NCBI GenBank assembly: GCA_964485395.1
Contig: CAZAJF010000005.1
Span: 128,074 to 192,073, forward strand
DNA length: 64,000 nucleotides
Reading direction: 5' to 3'
Source: JANNSO01 sp964485395
GTDB lineage: Bacteria; Spirochaetota; Spirochaetia; Treponematales; UBA12059
Position numbers and translations under genes: made by a program. Shown piece after piece: positions 8,488-17,717 of the stretch. Every line of letters begins with the position of its first letter. Positions within the stretch are counted from its first letter, which is position 1. The notes under the pieces were generated by a model that made no database searches, was not told the origin of the DNA, and saw nothing but the letters and a program-made list of their open reading frames with translations.

Positions 8488-9189
8488 CTATTCTTTACTC
8501 CAGATCAAGTCCCGATACAGGGTTTCAAGGTCGTTCTGAGCCGGTAATTCCGAATCCAGCACGATTCGTCCCGCTTCCATGAAAACGGCTCGCAGAGGCG
8601 TATTTCGTACCACATCGATTATATGGGTGGACACGAGCACGGCTTTCGTAACCGATAATTCCTTGAGCATGTCCTTGAGCACGAACAGGCCTTCTATATC
8701 CAAATCGTTACCGGGTTCATCCAGGATTATTACTTTCGGATCCCCGAACAGCCCCGTAAGCACCATGCAACGCCTCAGCTGCCCAGCGGACAATTCGCAC
8801 GCGTCGGTATCCAGGAATTGCGCCGCCTCGAACCTGTCGATCCAGGGCATGCATTCCTTCCAGGCATGTTTGTTTCCTGAACGTAAAAAGGAAATAAGCT
8901 CGTAATTTTCTCGAATGGTGAGGTTTTCCACGAGCAGCTTGTCCGCGGGGCAGTAGGCGACCTTGGCTTTGTACTGCACTTCAACCGTCGGGTCGATGGT
9001 CGTGCCGAACGCCTGCATGGTTCCCGACTTAGAGGCGATTACGCCCGCCAGGATATTGAGCAGCGTCGTTTTCCCCGAGCCGTTCCGCCCGATCAAAGCT
9101 ACCAGTCCGGGATTCCTCAGCGCGAAATCGATCGAAAAAACTCCCTTGCCGTTGGCATAGGTAAACAAAATATCTTTACACTCGAGCAA
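8488..9189 (-). CDS. ABC transporter ATP-binding subunit (TTG start)
   Basis: This 233-residue ABC ATPase has Walker A GRNGSGKTT (about 36-44), a signature motif in the variant form LSAGQLRR, Walker B VIILDEPGNDLD and an H-loop STHI. Its length and domain pattern fit an ABC-2 or export-type ATPase. The start is TTG at 9187-9189, chosen because AAGGAG lies five bases upstream (inside the end of the preceding gene) and no ATG fits. It overlaps the membrane protein gene at 9176-10252 by 14 bases, so the two are co-translated and should form one transporter. The substrate is unknown. Confidence 0.9.
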   Translation of the reverse strand: MLECKDILFTYANGKGVFSIDFALRNPGLVALIGRNGSGKTTLLNILAGVIASKSGTMQAFGTTIDPTVEVQYKAKVAYCPADKLLVENLTIRENYELISFLRSGNKHAWKECMPWIDRFEAAQFLDTDACELSAGQLRRCMVLTGLFGDPKVIILDEPGNDLDIEGLFVLKDMLKELSVTKAVLVSTHIIDVVRNTPLRAVFMEAGRIVLDSELPAQNDLETLYRDLIWSKE

Positions 9190-10252
9190 GGCGGTCTCCT
9201 TCGCTTACGGAAAGGCACGCAACCATGGAATGGTCGCGCCTGGATACTGCAAGTCCAATTATGAGTATAACGAGCCAGGCGATGGGTGCCCAATTTAGTC
9301 CACCCACGAAAAAATATGTCGAAAAGGGCGAATACCCCAGCATGAACGCGGTAACGGCAATCAGCCAGACCGGTGGCGCCAACAAGGATGACATGATCAG
9401 CGAGGAAGCCATGCCCGCTACCAGGAATCGCCACGGATTCAAGCCCATATGCAGTAAAGCGAGCGTGGCTAAAACACGCGGCACGAGCATGGAAAAAAAC
9501 GCCGCCTTGTAGTAATTGAGCTGCCATCGGGGAAACGATACCGGGAAATATAAAAGGTAGCGCGCATTGCGCCAATTCCTGTTCGCGTCCAGGAGCGTCG
9601 CAAAAGCAGCGAAAAAATCGATCATTATCAGCGTACCGTCAAGCCGGCCGCCCAGCCTGCCCTCGGCCGACAAACCGGTGAAACGTAAAATAATCACGCA
9701 GAGGGAATAGATGAGGCAGACAAGCCATGGGGAGCAATAAAAAGTTACCAGATTGAACCAGAGCGGACGTTTCGCGATGATTTTTTTTTGCCGAAACTTT
9801 GGAATCCAGAACCCGAACAGGACGGGAATCGCGATGAGCAGGCAAAAAAAAGTCGCCAATAAATACAGAGGGATCGATGAATACAGGATAGCGTAAAAAA
9901 GAAACAGAAGCGCCACTCCGGCGGATTTGCTCACCTGATACAGGATCGCGGCGATGTTCATGCTTCTTTTTTCCACCGGCAAGGTTTTGAATACCTCGGC
10001 AAAACCATACAAGGGCTTTGCCTGGGTAAACAGCCAAAGCAGCTGAATGACGGAATAAAGGATTATGAACACGGTTTGGTACTTGATATCACGATCGGCC
10101 AAAACTTGCCGATATGCGAACAGAATGCCCAGCGAGGCTAATACAAAAAGAGTAAAAATAATACTGATTCCAGAATCGCGACGTTTACGGAAGGCCCTGA
10201 AATTCAGCATCCAGGTATATTGAAATAAAGTACGGAGACAGTATATTTTCAT
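9176..10252 (-). CDS. ABC-type membrane permease, partner of the ATPase at 8488-9189
   Basis: This 358-residue integral membrane protein has about eight to ten hydrophobic segments and a cluster of basic residues after the first 15 residues (RAFRKRRDSG). It has no ATPase motif and no clear family signature. Its tight overlap with the ATP-binding gene argues for a transporter permease, and bacterial ABC pairs of this size often handle small peptides, drugs or antimicrobial compounds (inference only). The start ATG at 10250-10252 has no Shine-Dalgarno; TATAAA lies eight bases upstream, again a leaderless-like arrangement. Confidence 0.65.
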   Translation of the reverse strand: MKIYCLRTLFQYTWMLNFRAFRKRRDSGISIIFTLFVLASLGILFAYRQVLADRDIKYQTVFIILYSVIQLLWLFTQAKPLYGFAEVFKTLPVEKRSMNIAAILYQVSKSAGVALLFLFYAILYSSIPLYLLATFFCLLIAIPVLFGFWIPKFRQKKIIAKRPLWFNLVTFYCSPWLVCLIYSLCVIILRFTGLSAEGRLGGRLDGTLIMIDFFAAFATLLDANRNWRNARYLLYFPVSFPRWQLNYYKAAFFSMLVPRVLATLALLHMGLNPWRFLVAGMASSLIMSSLLAPPVWLIAVTAFMLGYSPFSTYFFVGGLNWAPIAWLVILIIGLAVSRRDHSMVACLSVSEGDRLARV

Positions 10253-10446
10253 TCAATCAATTTATATATATTCCGGACATCTGTCCACTATCGCTCTTTT
10301 CTTTATATCTGGAATTCACTATATTTAGCTATCAATGATTACAGCTTTGTTATGGCATTACTAAGGAGCCCATCATAGATAACCATTGTCCCTTTGACGC
10401 TTCTTAAAAATTCCTACTCGAAAAGCACGTAACTTATGGAGGAACT

Positions 10447-11091
10447 ATGAAAACCAAGACAAAAATCATCTCTGTTTTCCTTGTTTTACTCGTATCCGCG
10501 ATTATACTCGCTTCTTGCAAACCTCAAGCGAACCCTTCCGCAACCTCGGAAAGCCAGATTCAACCCGCTCTCAAGGCGCAAGATATCGCCGTAACCGCCG
10601 CCGATACCTCCAGACCCTGGTATGCCGAACGGCTTGAAAAGCTCGGTTTCGTCGTATTTCCCAAAGCGGGCGACCTCCCTGAATTTACCGTAAGCGCAAT
10701 GAACGGATCCGTAGCGTCCATCAAGGATCAATCGGGCAAAGTAGTCTTGCTCAACTTCTGGGCAACGTGGTGCCCTCCGTGCCGCTCGGAAATGCCTTCC
10801 ATGCAAGTGCTCTACGACAAGACGCGCGACGTTCCCTTTACGCTTTTTGCGATAAGCACCAACGAGAAAAAAGAGACCGTGGAAAAATTCCTCAAGGAGA
10901 ATAAATACACGTATCCCATGTATCTCGACCAATCGGGAACCGTGGGGGCGCAACTCGCGAGCCGCGGCATACCAACCACCTATATCTTGGATAAACAAGG
11001 ACGCGCCATCGCCGCAATCATCGGTTCGCGCATGTACGATGGCCCGGAAGTCATCAAGCTTATGCGGGAACTGGCGGAAAAACTGCCGTGA
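10447..11091 (+). CDS. TlpA/ResA-family thioredoxin lipoprotein
   Basis: This 214-residue protein starts at the ATG at 10447, nine bases after a strong GGAGG. The lipobox is ILASC, with Cys24. Residues about 75-214 form a thioredoxin fold with the redox motif WCPPC (Cys109, Cys112) and the cis-Pro in GIPTTYIL. The AhpC/TSA-like insertion typical of TlpA/ResA is present. It probably works at the outer face of the inner membrane, reducing disulfides in exported or cytochrome-maturation clients. The next gene, ccdA-like, starts inside its stop codon (GTGA) and would supply the electrons across the membrane, so the two form a thiol-reduction module. Confidence 0.9.
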   Translation: MKTKTKIISVFLVLLVSAIILASCKPQANPSATSESQIQPALKAQDIAVTAADTSRPWYAERLEKLGFVVFPKAGDLPEFTVSAMNGSVASIKDQSGKVVLLNFWATWCPPCRSEMPSMQVLYDKTRDVPFTLFAISTNEKKETVEKFLKENKYTYPMYLDQSGTVGAQLASRGIPTTYILDKQGRAIAAIIGSRMYDGPEVIKLMRELAEKLP

Positions 11092-12023
11092 ACGGCCTGT
11101 CCATAGGCGCTGCCCTGCTCGCGGGCTTGCTATCGTTCCTGTCGCCGTGCGTACTGCCGCTGATACCGGGCTATTTATCCTTCGTAAGCGGATGCAATGC
11201 CGAAGAAATCTTAACCGGTAAAAAGCGCGGAAGGGTTTTCTTGCGCACCGTTTTTTTCGTGCTCGGATTCTCCCTGGTCTTTGTCGCGCTCGGTATAATC
11301 TTTTCGGGAAGCGGGCTGCTCCTCGCCGGCTCCAAAGCCCGGGCAATCTCGATCGCGGCGGGCTTGATCATCGTACTGTTCGGCCTCAACATGATCTTCG
11401 ATTTTCTGCACTTCCTCAACCGGGAAGTCCGCGCCCACGCCAGTAGAAAACCGGCGGGAATCTTCGGTTCCCTGGTCGTAGGCATGGCGTTCGGCGCGGG
11501 ATGGACTCCGTGTATCGGCCCCATCCTGGGCAGCATCCTCCTGCTGGCCTCGCAGTCAGGGTCCGTTCCCAAGGCTTTTTTCCTGCTTACTGTATACTCG
11601 GCCGGTCTCGCGGTGCCATTTTTGCTCGCCGGCCTGTTTTTCGACAGAATGACCCCGCTGTTGCGCTGGTTCAAGAAACATGGCAGGGAAATAAGGATAG
11701 GCTCGGGAGCGCTTCTTGTACTTCTAGGCTCGCTCATGGCGCTCGGGCGGCTTACCGTCCTCAACTCGGTTTTCATCAAGGCGGGATACCAGCTGCAATC
11801 GGCGCTGGCGGAAAATCCAAGTTTGGTTAATTTTTGGTCACTGATTGTTTCGGGGTCGTTCGCGGCGGCGGCGCTCGCCTTGATATTGGCGTTTTGGAAA
11901 AAGCCCCGCAGGATTTTTCGCGTCGCGGCTTTGGGGATATTCATCCTGCTTTTCGCGCTGAACCTGAGCGGAATCGTAAACGGGCCCGCATTGCTCGCAG
12001 GATGGCTTACGTTCCAGGGCTGA
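11088..12023 (+). CDS. ccdA: CcdA/DsbD-type transmembrane thiol transporter (GTG start)
   Basis: This 311-residue membrane protein starts at GTG 11088 in a GTGA overlap with the stop of the TlpA gene. It contains the CcdA repeats: LSPCVLPLIPGYLSF near the N-terminus, with the first redox Cys, and GWTPCIGPILGS in the middle, with the second. Six to seven hydrophobic segments are visible. The usual length is about 230-250 residues; the extra C-terminal part holds further membrane segments. It would carry electrons from cytoplasmic thioredoxin to the TlpA-like lipoprotein encoded upstream. It converges on the gene at 12076-13041. Confidence 0.9.
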   Translation: MNGLSIGAALLAGLLSFLSPCVLPLIPGYLSFVSGCNAEEILTGKKRGRVFLRTVFFVLGFSLVFVALGIIFSGSGLLLAGSKARAISIAAGLIIVLFGLNMIFDFLHFLNREVRAHASRKPAGIFGSLVVGMAFGAGWTPCIGPILGSILLLASQSGSVPKAFFLLTVYSAGLAVPFLLAGLFFDRMTPLLRWFKKHGREIRIGSGALLVLLGSLMALGRLTVLNSVFIKAGYQLQSALAENPSLVNFWSLIVSGSFAAAALALILAFWKKPRRIFRVAALGIFILLFALNLSGIVNGPALLAGWLTFQG

Positions 12024-12040
12024 TCAAGGATGAGGCTGCG

Positions 12041-12079
12041 ATAGCGAAGCTCGCCTGCAATGCGTGCAAGCTTCGCTAT
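12041..12079. repeat. Perfect 11-base inverted repeat between convergent genes
   Basis: ATAGCGAAGCT at 12041-12051 and AGCTTCGCTAT at 12069-12079 are exact inverted copies with a 17-base loop. It sits between the 3' ends of the ccdA-like gene and the Gate-domain gene, whose stop codon lies inside the right arm. No T-run follows on either strand, so it may slow or protect 3' ends rather than terminate alone. Confidence 0.55.
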
Positions 12080-13041
12080 TTCGTGCCGATCCTGAAAGAG
12101 CGCTTGAACATGGTGCGGCGAACCCTCTCGATCCATACGACGCCGAGCGCCATAACGGCGCGGGGCAGTACCAGCCAAAAAAGCGGAGCGCCGATGAGCA
12201 TGAACGGCAGCGTGTCTTTTAGGAGACTGTGCATCATGCTCGCGTGATGATTCAGCAGGTCCGCTTCCTGCGGTTTCATCTTTCCGCCTTTAACGCGTTC
12301 CGTAACCATGGTTGCGCAGCGCGCGTAGCTGATGAGGTTCATCACCACCCACAAATCCGCGTTTTCCCGCGCCAAGCCGAATATTCTCATGAAAGGCGCC
12401 AGTACCTTGGATAGATAGATGATGATATTCAGCTCTTCCATGATTTTCTGCGCGATTTTTATCAAAAGCACCAATATTGAAAATTTAATCAGCAGGGTTG
12501 CGGTTGCAAGGAACCAGGTTCCAAGCAAGTCCTTGATTACCGGTTGGTCCGCGCCCAATGCCGCCACAGAAGGACTGAATCCCCCCGAGGGTAATATAAA
12601 ATTCAATACCCAGGCGGCCGCGAGCGCGCTGAAAAGCCGCATCACTACCATCTTTATGGCTGAGGATTTCGTTTTTTTCATGATCGCCGTCTCAATCACG
12701 AGGTTATGGGCGATCAGGCACATCACGGCCAATATCGTTATTTCACGCATTCCCAGCGGAAGCACATCCATCACCGCGATCGCGCCGTAAATGTTGAACA
12801 GTATCGACGAGATGAAAACGAGCGAAGCTTTTCCCGACAGCCCGATCAAGCTCATGAACGGATTCATGATGTCGGAAAAAAGCGTGAGGAAGCCCCAACG
12901 GTTTAAAAACAGAACGGCGAGGCTCACGGGAATCATGACGCAGGCAATCGTGAACACGGCTTTGAGTCCGTCCACGAAACCTGTGCGAAGCGCGTGGAGC
13001 AGACGCCTTAAAAACGGCGGTTTGGCGGTTTCTTCAGACAA
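12076..13041 (-). CDS. Nucleoside-recognition (Gate) domain membrane protein (TTG start)
   Basis: This 321-residue integral membrane protein has the pattern of the nucleoside-recognition/Gate domain seen in SpmA/SpmB and in the gate part of nucleoside transporters. It has paired hydrophobic repeats with Gly/Pro breaks (FMSLIGLSGKASLVF, and NLISYARCATMVTERV in the second half). The substrate is unknown. The frame begins at TTG 13039-13041, eight bases inside the end of the metallo-beta-lactamase gene. The ribosome site is weak, so the exact start is uncertain. It is the last gene of a five-gene overlapping operon that begins at 19240. Confidence 0.75.
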   Translation of the reverse strand: MSEETAKPPFLRRLLHALRTGFVDGLKAVFTIACVMIPVSLAVLFLNRWGFLTLFSDIMNPFMSLIGLSGKASLVFISSILFNIYGAIAVMDVLPLGMREITILAVMCLIAHNLVIETAIMKKTKSSAIKMVVMRLFSALAAAWVLNFILPSGGFSPSVAALGADQPVIKDLLGTWFLATATLLIKFSILVLLIKIAQKIMEELNIIIYLSKVLAPFMRIFGLARENADLWVVMNLISYARCATMVTERVKGGKMKPQEADLLNHHASMMHSLLKDTLPFMLIGAPLFWLVLPRAVMALGVVWIERVRRTMFKRSFRIGTK

Positions 13042-13954
13042 GATGCACCGTCACGCCTTCCCGCGCCACTTCCACGTTGAGATCCGCCTTGCCGTTCACC
13101 TTGCCTTGATAGAATAATTCAAGTTCCTGAAGCTCAGCGTCCGTCCTGTTCGGGTCGTGATGAAACAAAAACAGCTTTTTTACGCCGGCCCGGTTCGCGG
13201 CGTTGATGGCGTATTCGAACGAGGAATGACCCCACCCTACCTTTCCGTTCTGGTATTCCTTGGCCGAGTACTGCGTATCATGTATCAGCAGGTCCACGCC
13301 TTTGTAAAACGCTTCGATGCGGGCATTTTCTTCCTTGGCCGCCTTGTTCCCCTCTTCCGCTATCATCTCGTCATAGTCGGGATGGTTTGGATCCGTCGGG
13401 AACAAATTCGTGAAGGGCTCATGGTCAAAAATAGTGGCAAAGGATTTTCCCATGTACTCAAAACGGTAACCGAGACACAGAACGGGATGGTTGAGGTATT
13501 TTGTGCGCACGACTATACCGTCGCCCAGGTCCAGCATCGTTTCCTTCAGGCTCTCATATTGAATTTTAGCCGCAAGCTCGTCCTGGCGCACGGGCCAATA
13601 TCTGTAGGAAAGCTGCGCGCCTATTATCTGCTCGAGCGTCTCGTCCTCGAAGTTTACCGGCCCGTGGATGAACAGTTTCGTGCCGGGTATGTAGATCGGG
13701 GTAAACATGGGGAAGCCCATGATATGGTCCCAATGCGTATGCGTTAAGAAAATATCAGCCTTGATCGGCCCGTTTTTCAGGTCGTTCCTCACGATATGGT
13801 CGCCGAGGCCCCGTATTCCCGAGCCCGCGTCGACGATGAGAATCCTGTTGCCGCATCGTACCTCGATGCAGGCGGTATTGCCGCCGAATAGAACCGTATC
13901 CGCACCGGGAACGGGCATCGATCCGCGGTCGCCCCACACTTTTACGCTGAACAT
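13034..13954 (-). CDS. Metallo-beta-lactamase-fold hydrolase
   Basis: This 306-residue protein has the MBL metal-binding motif THTHWDHIMG (HxHxDH) near residue 72, GDRGSMPVPG near the N-terminus and later His residues (LFLFHHDP) that complete the site. The opening VKVWGDRGSMPVP is typical of a subgroup of soluble MBL phosphodiesterase-like proteins found in signalling contexts. Substrate unknown; a cyclic nucleotide or RNA end are possibilities. AAGGA lies seven bases before the ATG at 13952-13954. Only three bases separate it from the HDOD gene upstream, and it overlaps the Gate-domain gene downstream by eight bases. Confidence 0.85.
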   Translation of the reverse strand: MFSVKVWGDRGSMPVPGADTVLFGGNTACIEVRCGNRILIVDAGSGIRGLGDHIVRNDLKNGPIKADIFLTHTHWDHIMGFPMFTPIYIPGTKLFIHGPVNFEDETLEQIIGAQLSYRYWPVRQDELAAKIQYESLKETMLDLGDGIVVRTKYLNHPVLCLGYRFEYMGKSFATIFDHEPFTNLFPTDPNHPDYDEMIAEEGNKAAKEENARIEAFYKGVDLLIHDTQYSAKEYQNGKVGWGHSSFEYAINAANRAGVKKLFLFHHDPNRTDAELQELELFYQGKVNGKADLNVEVAREGVTVHLV

Positions 13955-13957
13955 GGC

Positions 13958-14827
13958 TTATCCTTTCAACTTCAGGAAGATCGAGGCTTTCTCGAGTTCC
14001 GCGATCACTGCCGCATCGATATCTTCCAACCAGCTTTTTTCGATTCCCAGTCGCGCGTATATCTCCGGATTGATTTTTTCAGGGTAGATGCACCCCGAGA
14101 AACCCATGCCTTCCCTGTTCGCGTAATAATCGGCCACCGCCACCGCCATTACGATGTTGGTGTTCGCGCCTTCGTACACATCCAGCGAATGATGGCACTT
14201 CATGGCGTCGGCCAAGGGCGAATCCAGTTTCCAGGCATCCGCGATCATCGCTCCCGCCTCGGCATGGTCAAGGTCGATACCGCGCTTTTCCGCGAGATAC
14301 AAAGGGATTCTTTCCCGATCGGCGATGCCCATCGCTCGCACGTAGTCGTCGGAAAGTATATTGTTCAGGGGAATCTTGCCGATGTCGTGCAGCAAACCGG
14401 CCGCAAAAAACTCGTCGAGCCTGGTCGGCTCCGTGCCCATCTTCCTGGCTATCATTTTTGCGACGACGCCGACGCATAGCGAATGGCGCCAGAAACCTTC
14501 CATGTTCAAGGCGCGGAATCCGTTTTTATCCGCCAGCTTGTCCAGCACCGCCGTGCTCAAGGCAAGATTTTTTACCGTATTCACGCCAAGCATTATGATC
14601 GCGCGCACGAGGCTGGTTACCTGGTTTTGCAGACCGTAATAGGCGGAATTGATGAGCTTCAGCACCTTGCCCATCAATACAGGATCGAGCGAAATTACCT
14701 TATCCAGATCAGTCGGACTGGTCTTGGGATTATTGCAGATCTCCATCACTTTGCTAACCGTCGTGGGCAGGCTCGGCATGGAGCCGATATATTCCCTTAC
14801 CCTGCGAATAGACTCATTTCCCGCCAT
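13958..14827 (-). CDS. HDOD-domain protein
   Basis: This 289-residue protein is nearly all HDOD domain: LPTTVSKVMEICNNPKTSP at the start, SLDPVLMGKVLKLINSAYYG, and the HD-like AAGLLHDIGKIPL near residue 140. HDOD proteins act in bacterial signalling and gene regulation and generally lack phosphodiesterase activity, although here the HD pair in LLHDIGK is retained. GGGAG lies seven to eight bases before the ATG. It overlaps the TPR gene upstream by 14 bases and is followed after three bases by the MBL gene, which suggests a shared signalling task (inference). Confidence 0.85.
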   Translation of the reverse strand: MAGNESIRRVREYIGSMPSLPTTVSKVMEICNNPKTSPTDLDKVISLDPVLMGKVLKLINSAYYGLQNQVTSLVRAIIMLGVNTVKNLALSTAVLDKLADKNGFRALNMEGFWRHSLCVGVVAKMIARKMGTEPTRLDEFFAAGLLHDIGKIPLNNILSDDYVRAMGIADRERIPLYLAEKRGIDLDHAEAGAMIADAWKLDSPLADAMKCHHSLDVYEGANTNIVMAVAVADYYANREGMGFSGCIYPEKINPEIYARLGIEKSWLEDIDAAVIAELEKASIFLKLKG

Positions 14828-17717
14828 CTTTTTTCTCCCGACGCATCATCTCGATTAGTTTTGCCAGCTGCGGCGACACGGAAACGCCGCAAATTTCCAC
14901 TGCAGGTTTATGCACCGGAGTTTTTCTATGTTCTATGGTCTGTATGATAGTATCCAGTTTTTCAGAAATGCCGCTTGAGTGCAATGCCTGCAGTTTCTCT
15001 TCAGGCAAGCTTTTCGTAAGATCCTTGAGATATTGAAAAAGCTTGACGGCGTCTTCGCCGAAAATGGCACTGGGTTCGACGGGCTTTGCGTCAGGGATCG
15101 GCTCCACAGGAGCAACCCGCCTGTCGGCACCGCGTTCTCTTCGAGGTGCCGGAGGCGTTTCCTGTTCCGGCTGATATTCCACCTCGGTCTCTGTCTCGGT
15201 TTCCGGCTCGGGCATTACCTCGGGCACTACCTCGGCTAAAGGCTCAGCATCAGCTTCAAGTTCTGCCTCCGGAACCATTTCATCTTGCCAAATATCTTCG
15301 TCGGCCTCATCGGTCGTAATGGCATCGGATGCTTCCTCGGGAGCTTCCTCGACCGCGGCCTCTGATGCCTCGATTATTTCCTGGTCGTCGGCCAGTTCTT
15401 CTTCCAGTTCGGGTTCTTCGACATATTCCGGTAACATCTCGTCAAGAATATCCGGGTCCAGGGAATCTTCCTCGAATTCCTCCAAGGGCATTTCAAGAGT
15501 TTCATCGATGAAATCCTCGTTCTCATCGTTGGGAACTTCGGGTAGATCCAGCGAATCCAAAGGCAGTTCTTCTTCGTCCGGTTGCGAAAGTTCAAGGGGA
15601 TCCTTGGGAAACGGTTCCTTGGGTTGGCGCGGAAAAGCCGGTTTTTGAGCTTCTTGATCCTGCGGATTCGGTGCTTGATACTGAGGAGGATTCCAAGGCT
15701 GCTGCGGTGGATATTGTATTTGTTGCTGTGGTGGATATTGCGTTTGCTGCTGCGGCGCATAGGGCATTTGCGGCGGCATCGGCGCTTGCGCCTGCTGGGG
15801 GAATTGCTGCGGTATCGGGGGTTGCTGCTGTTGCGGTTCAGGATATTCCTGCGGCCGCTTAGGAACGTCGCCTACCGGTGGTTCAGGCTTCTTGTCGGCA
15901 TTCGCATCGTATAATTCCTGACCGTCCAGCAGCTCGTCGATTTTCGGCTTTTCGTCTTCCTCTTCAAATACCGGCTCGTCCTCGAATGATTCATCCACAT
16001 CGAGCGGTTCTTCGCGCTCGTTCAAAAACAATAATTCATCGGCTTCCTCTATGGGAATGGACTCGGATCGAAGCAGTGACAGCATGGTGTCGGTATCGTC
16101 GGAAGCGGCCTGCTCAACATCGGCTTCCGCTTGCTCCTCGGCGCGCAAAGCATCTCGCAAAACAGAGATATTCCTGTCCCAGGCTTCTTTCATGTCCGAG
16201 GAATACGCCCTCACCGCTTTCTCGTAAATTCCGAGTGAATCGCTCAGGCCGTTCATGTCTTCAGGCTTGCCGCGGCCTCCTCGAAGGTTCACCACGCGAT
16301 CAGCGGCTTCCACCGCTTTTTCCTTATTGCCCATGGACTGGTACGTACTGGAAAGTTCCAGCCAGATTTCCGCGTCCTCGGGTCTGTCTTCGCACAACTC
16401 CTGCAATATTTTCAAGGCGTGGATAAAATCGCCCTTATCGCTGTATGCCCGAGCCAACTCGATGCGCGCATCCCTGTCCTTGGGACGTGAAATTAAATAA
16501 TCTTCCAGTTCCTTGATCGCCGAATCCGGATCCCCGGCGCTTCGGCTGAGCTTCGCGAGCTCAATCCGGAAAGCCGCCTGCTTCGGATCGAGTTTGACGA
16601 TTTTACGATACACGACGCGCGCCTTGTCCGGTTTTCCGGTAGCCTGCAAAAGAGAGCCGTATACCTTCAAGGCCTCGATGTCGTTCGGGGCCCGTCGCAG
16701 CACCTCACTGACCGCTTCCAAAGCCTGGTCTAGATGACCCAATGCGCGCAGGAGCCGTGCGAGCTGTATTCGCAGCCCGAAATTATCGGGCATCAGATCG
16801 ACGAGGCCCTGTATTTCACCGACGGCCTCGGCATATCTTCCGGTCTTTTCCAAAACATCCTGGATATTGATGGCGGCCTTCAGGAATTTCGGGTCGGCCT
16901 CGAGCGCTTTCCGGAACCATTTTACCGCTTCGTCGGGTTTTCCTGCCTCGGCATAGGAAAGCCCGATGCCGTTCCTCGCAGCGGCATTCAGCGGATCTAT
17001 CGTGATTATTTGGGAAAACAAGTCGATTGCGTGTTTATTCTCGCCGGTACTCGCCAAGCATTCACCATAGCGGATCATGGCATCGATCCAGCCCGGGCGG
17101 CCTTTTACGGCAGACTCATATTCGCGCAGGGCATCGGGAACCTTGCCGAGCTTTTCGTAGGCCAAGCCGAGATTATAATGGAAGGAAGGATAGTTCGGAT
17201 CGACAGAGAGACCTTTCCAGAAAACCTGTACGGCCTTGTTCGCGTCCCCCATGTTCAAGTAGGTAGTTCCAAGATTATTGTAGGCGATTACGTGATTGGG
17301 ATCTATCTCCACGGCTTTTGCGTACGACATCTCGGCCGCACGGAGATTTCCGAGTACTTTATGCGTATTTCCGAGATTATATAAAAGCTCGGCATCGGTG
17401 GGTTTATAATCGATGGCGTGTTCGAGGGCGGATAAGGCGTCCATCGGCCTTCCCATTTTCAGGTAAACGATGGCCATGCCTTCCAGCGCGCGGATATTTT
17501 GCGCGTCGTTTTCCACGATGCTGGAAAAAGCCGCGAGCGCATCGTTGGTTTTATCGGTACGTAAGTATACGGTACCTAAAATCATCCGGGCAGCCTGTGA
17601 AGTAGGTTCTTCCAGAAGCAGTTTTCTCGCATGCCGTTCCGCCGATTCAAAATCCCTTAGACGTAAGGCGTTCTCGGATCGAACAATCAAGTCGGAGATT
17701 TTCTTTGCTTCGCTCAT
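14814..17717 (-). CDS. Large TPR-repeat protein with Pro/Gln-rich and acidic tail
   Basis: This 967-residue protein has about 13-14 tetratricopeptide repeats over residues 10-490; typical units are YNLGNTHKVLGNLRAAEMSY and FHYNLGLAYEKLGKVPDAL. It is probably a protein-interaction scaffold. Residues about 615-690 are Pro/Gln-rich (many PQQ units) and about 705-865 are very acidic, rich in Glu and Asp. Both parts look disordered. A short basic patch (RRERGADRR) and a compact C-terminal helical region close the protein. No signal peptide is seen, so it is likely cytoplasmic. It overlaps the LamG/FN3 gene upstream by 4 bases and the HDOD gene downstream by 14. Partner proteins cannot be told from sequence. 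Confidence 0.85.
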   Translation of the reverse strand: MSEAKKISDLIVRSENALRLRDFESAERHARKLLLEEPTSQAARMILGTVYLRTDKTNDALAAFSSIVENDAQNIRALEGMAIVYLKMGRPMDALSALEHAIDYKPTDAELLYNLGNTHKVLGNLRAAEMSYAKAVEIDPNHVIAYNNLGTTYLNMGDANKAVQVFWKGLSVDPNYPSFHYNLGLAYEKLGKVPDALREYESAVKGRPGWIDAMIRYGECLASTGENKHAIDLFSQIITIDPLNAAARNGIGLSYAEAGKPDEAVKWFRKALEADPKFLKAAINIQDVLEKTGRYAEAVGEIQGLVDLMPDNFGLRIQLARLLRALGHLDQALEAVSEVLRRAPNDIEALKVYGSLLQATGKPDKARVVYRKIVKLDPKQAAFRIELAKLSRSAGDPDSAIKELEDYLISRPKDRDARIELARAYSDKGDFIHALKILQELCEDRPEDAEIWLELSSTYQSMGNKEKAVEAADRVVNLRGGRGKPEDMNGLSDSLGIYEKAVRAYSSDMKEAWDRNISVLRDALRAEEQAEADVEQAASDDTDTMLSLLRSESIPIEEADELLFLNEREEPLDVDESFEDEPVFEEEDEKPKIDELLDGQELYDANADKKPEPPVGDVPKRPQEYPEPQQQQPPIPQQFPQQAQAPMPPQMPYAPQQQTQYPPQQQIQYPPQQPWNPPQYQAPNPQDQEAQKPAFPRQPKEPFPKDPLELSQPDEEELPLDSLDLPEVPNDENEDFIDETLEMPLEEFEEDSLDPDILDEMLPEYVEEPELEEELADDQEIIEASEAAVEEAPEEASDAITTDEADEDIWQDEMVPEAELEADAEPLAEVVPEVMPEPETETETEVEYQPEQETPPAPRRERGADRRVAPVEPIPDAKPVEPSAIFGEDAVKLFQYLKDLTKSLPEEKLQALHSSGISEKLDTIIQTIEHRKTPVHKPAVEICGVSVSPQLAKLIEMMRREKKDGGK

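Noticed and set aside
15319..15914. Ser-rich and Leu/Arg-rich plus-strand frames
   Set aside because: They are the reverse complement of the Glu/Asp- and Pro/Gln-rich tail of the TPR gene.
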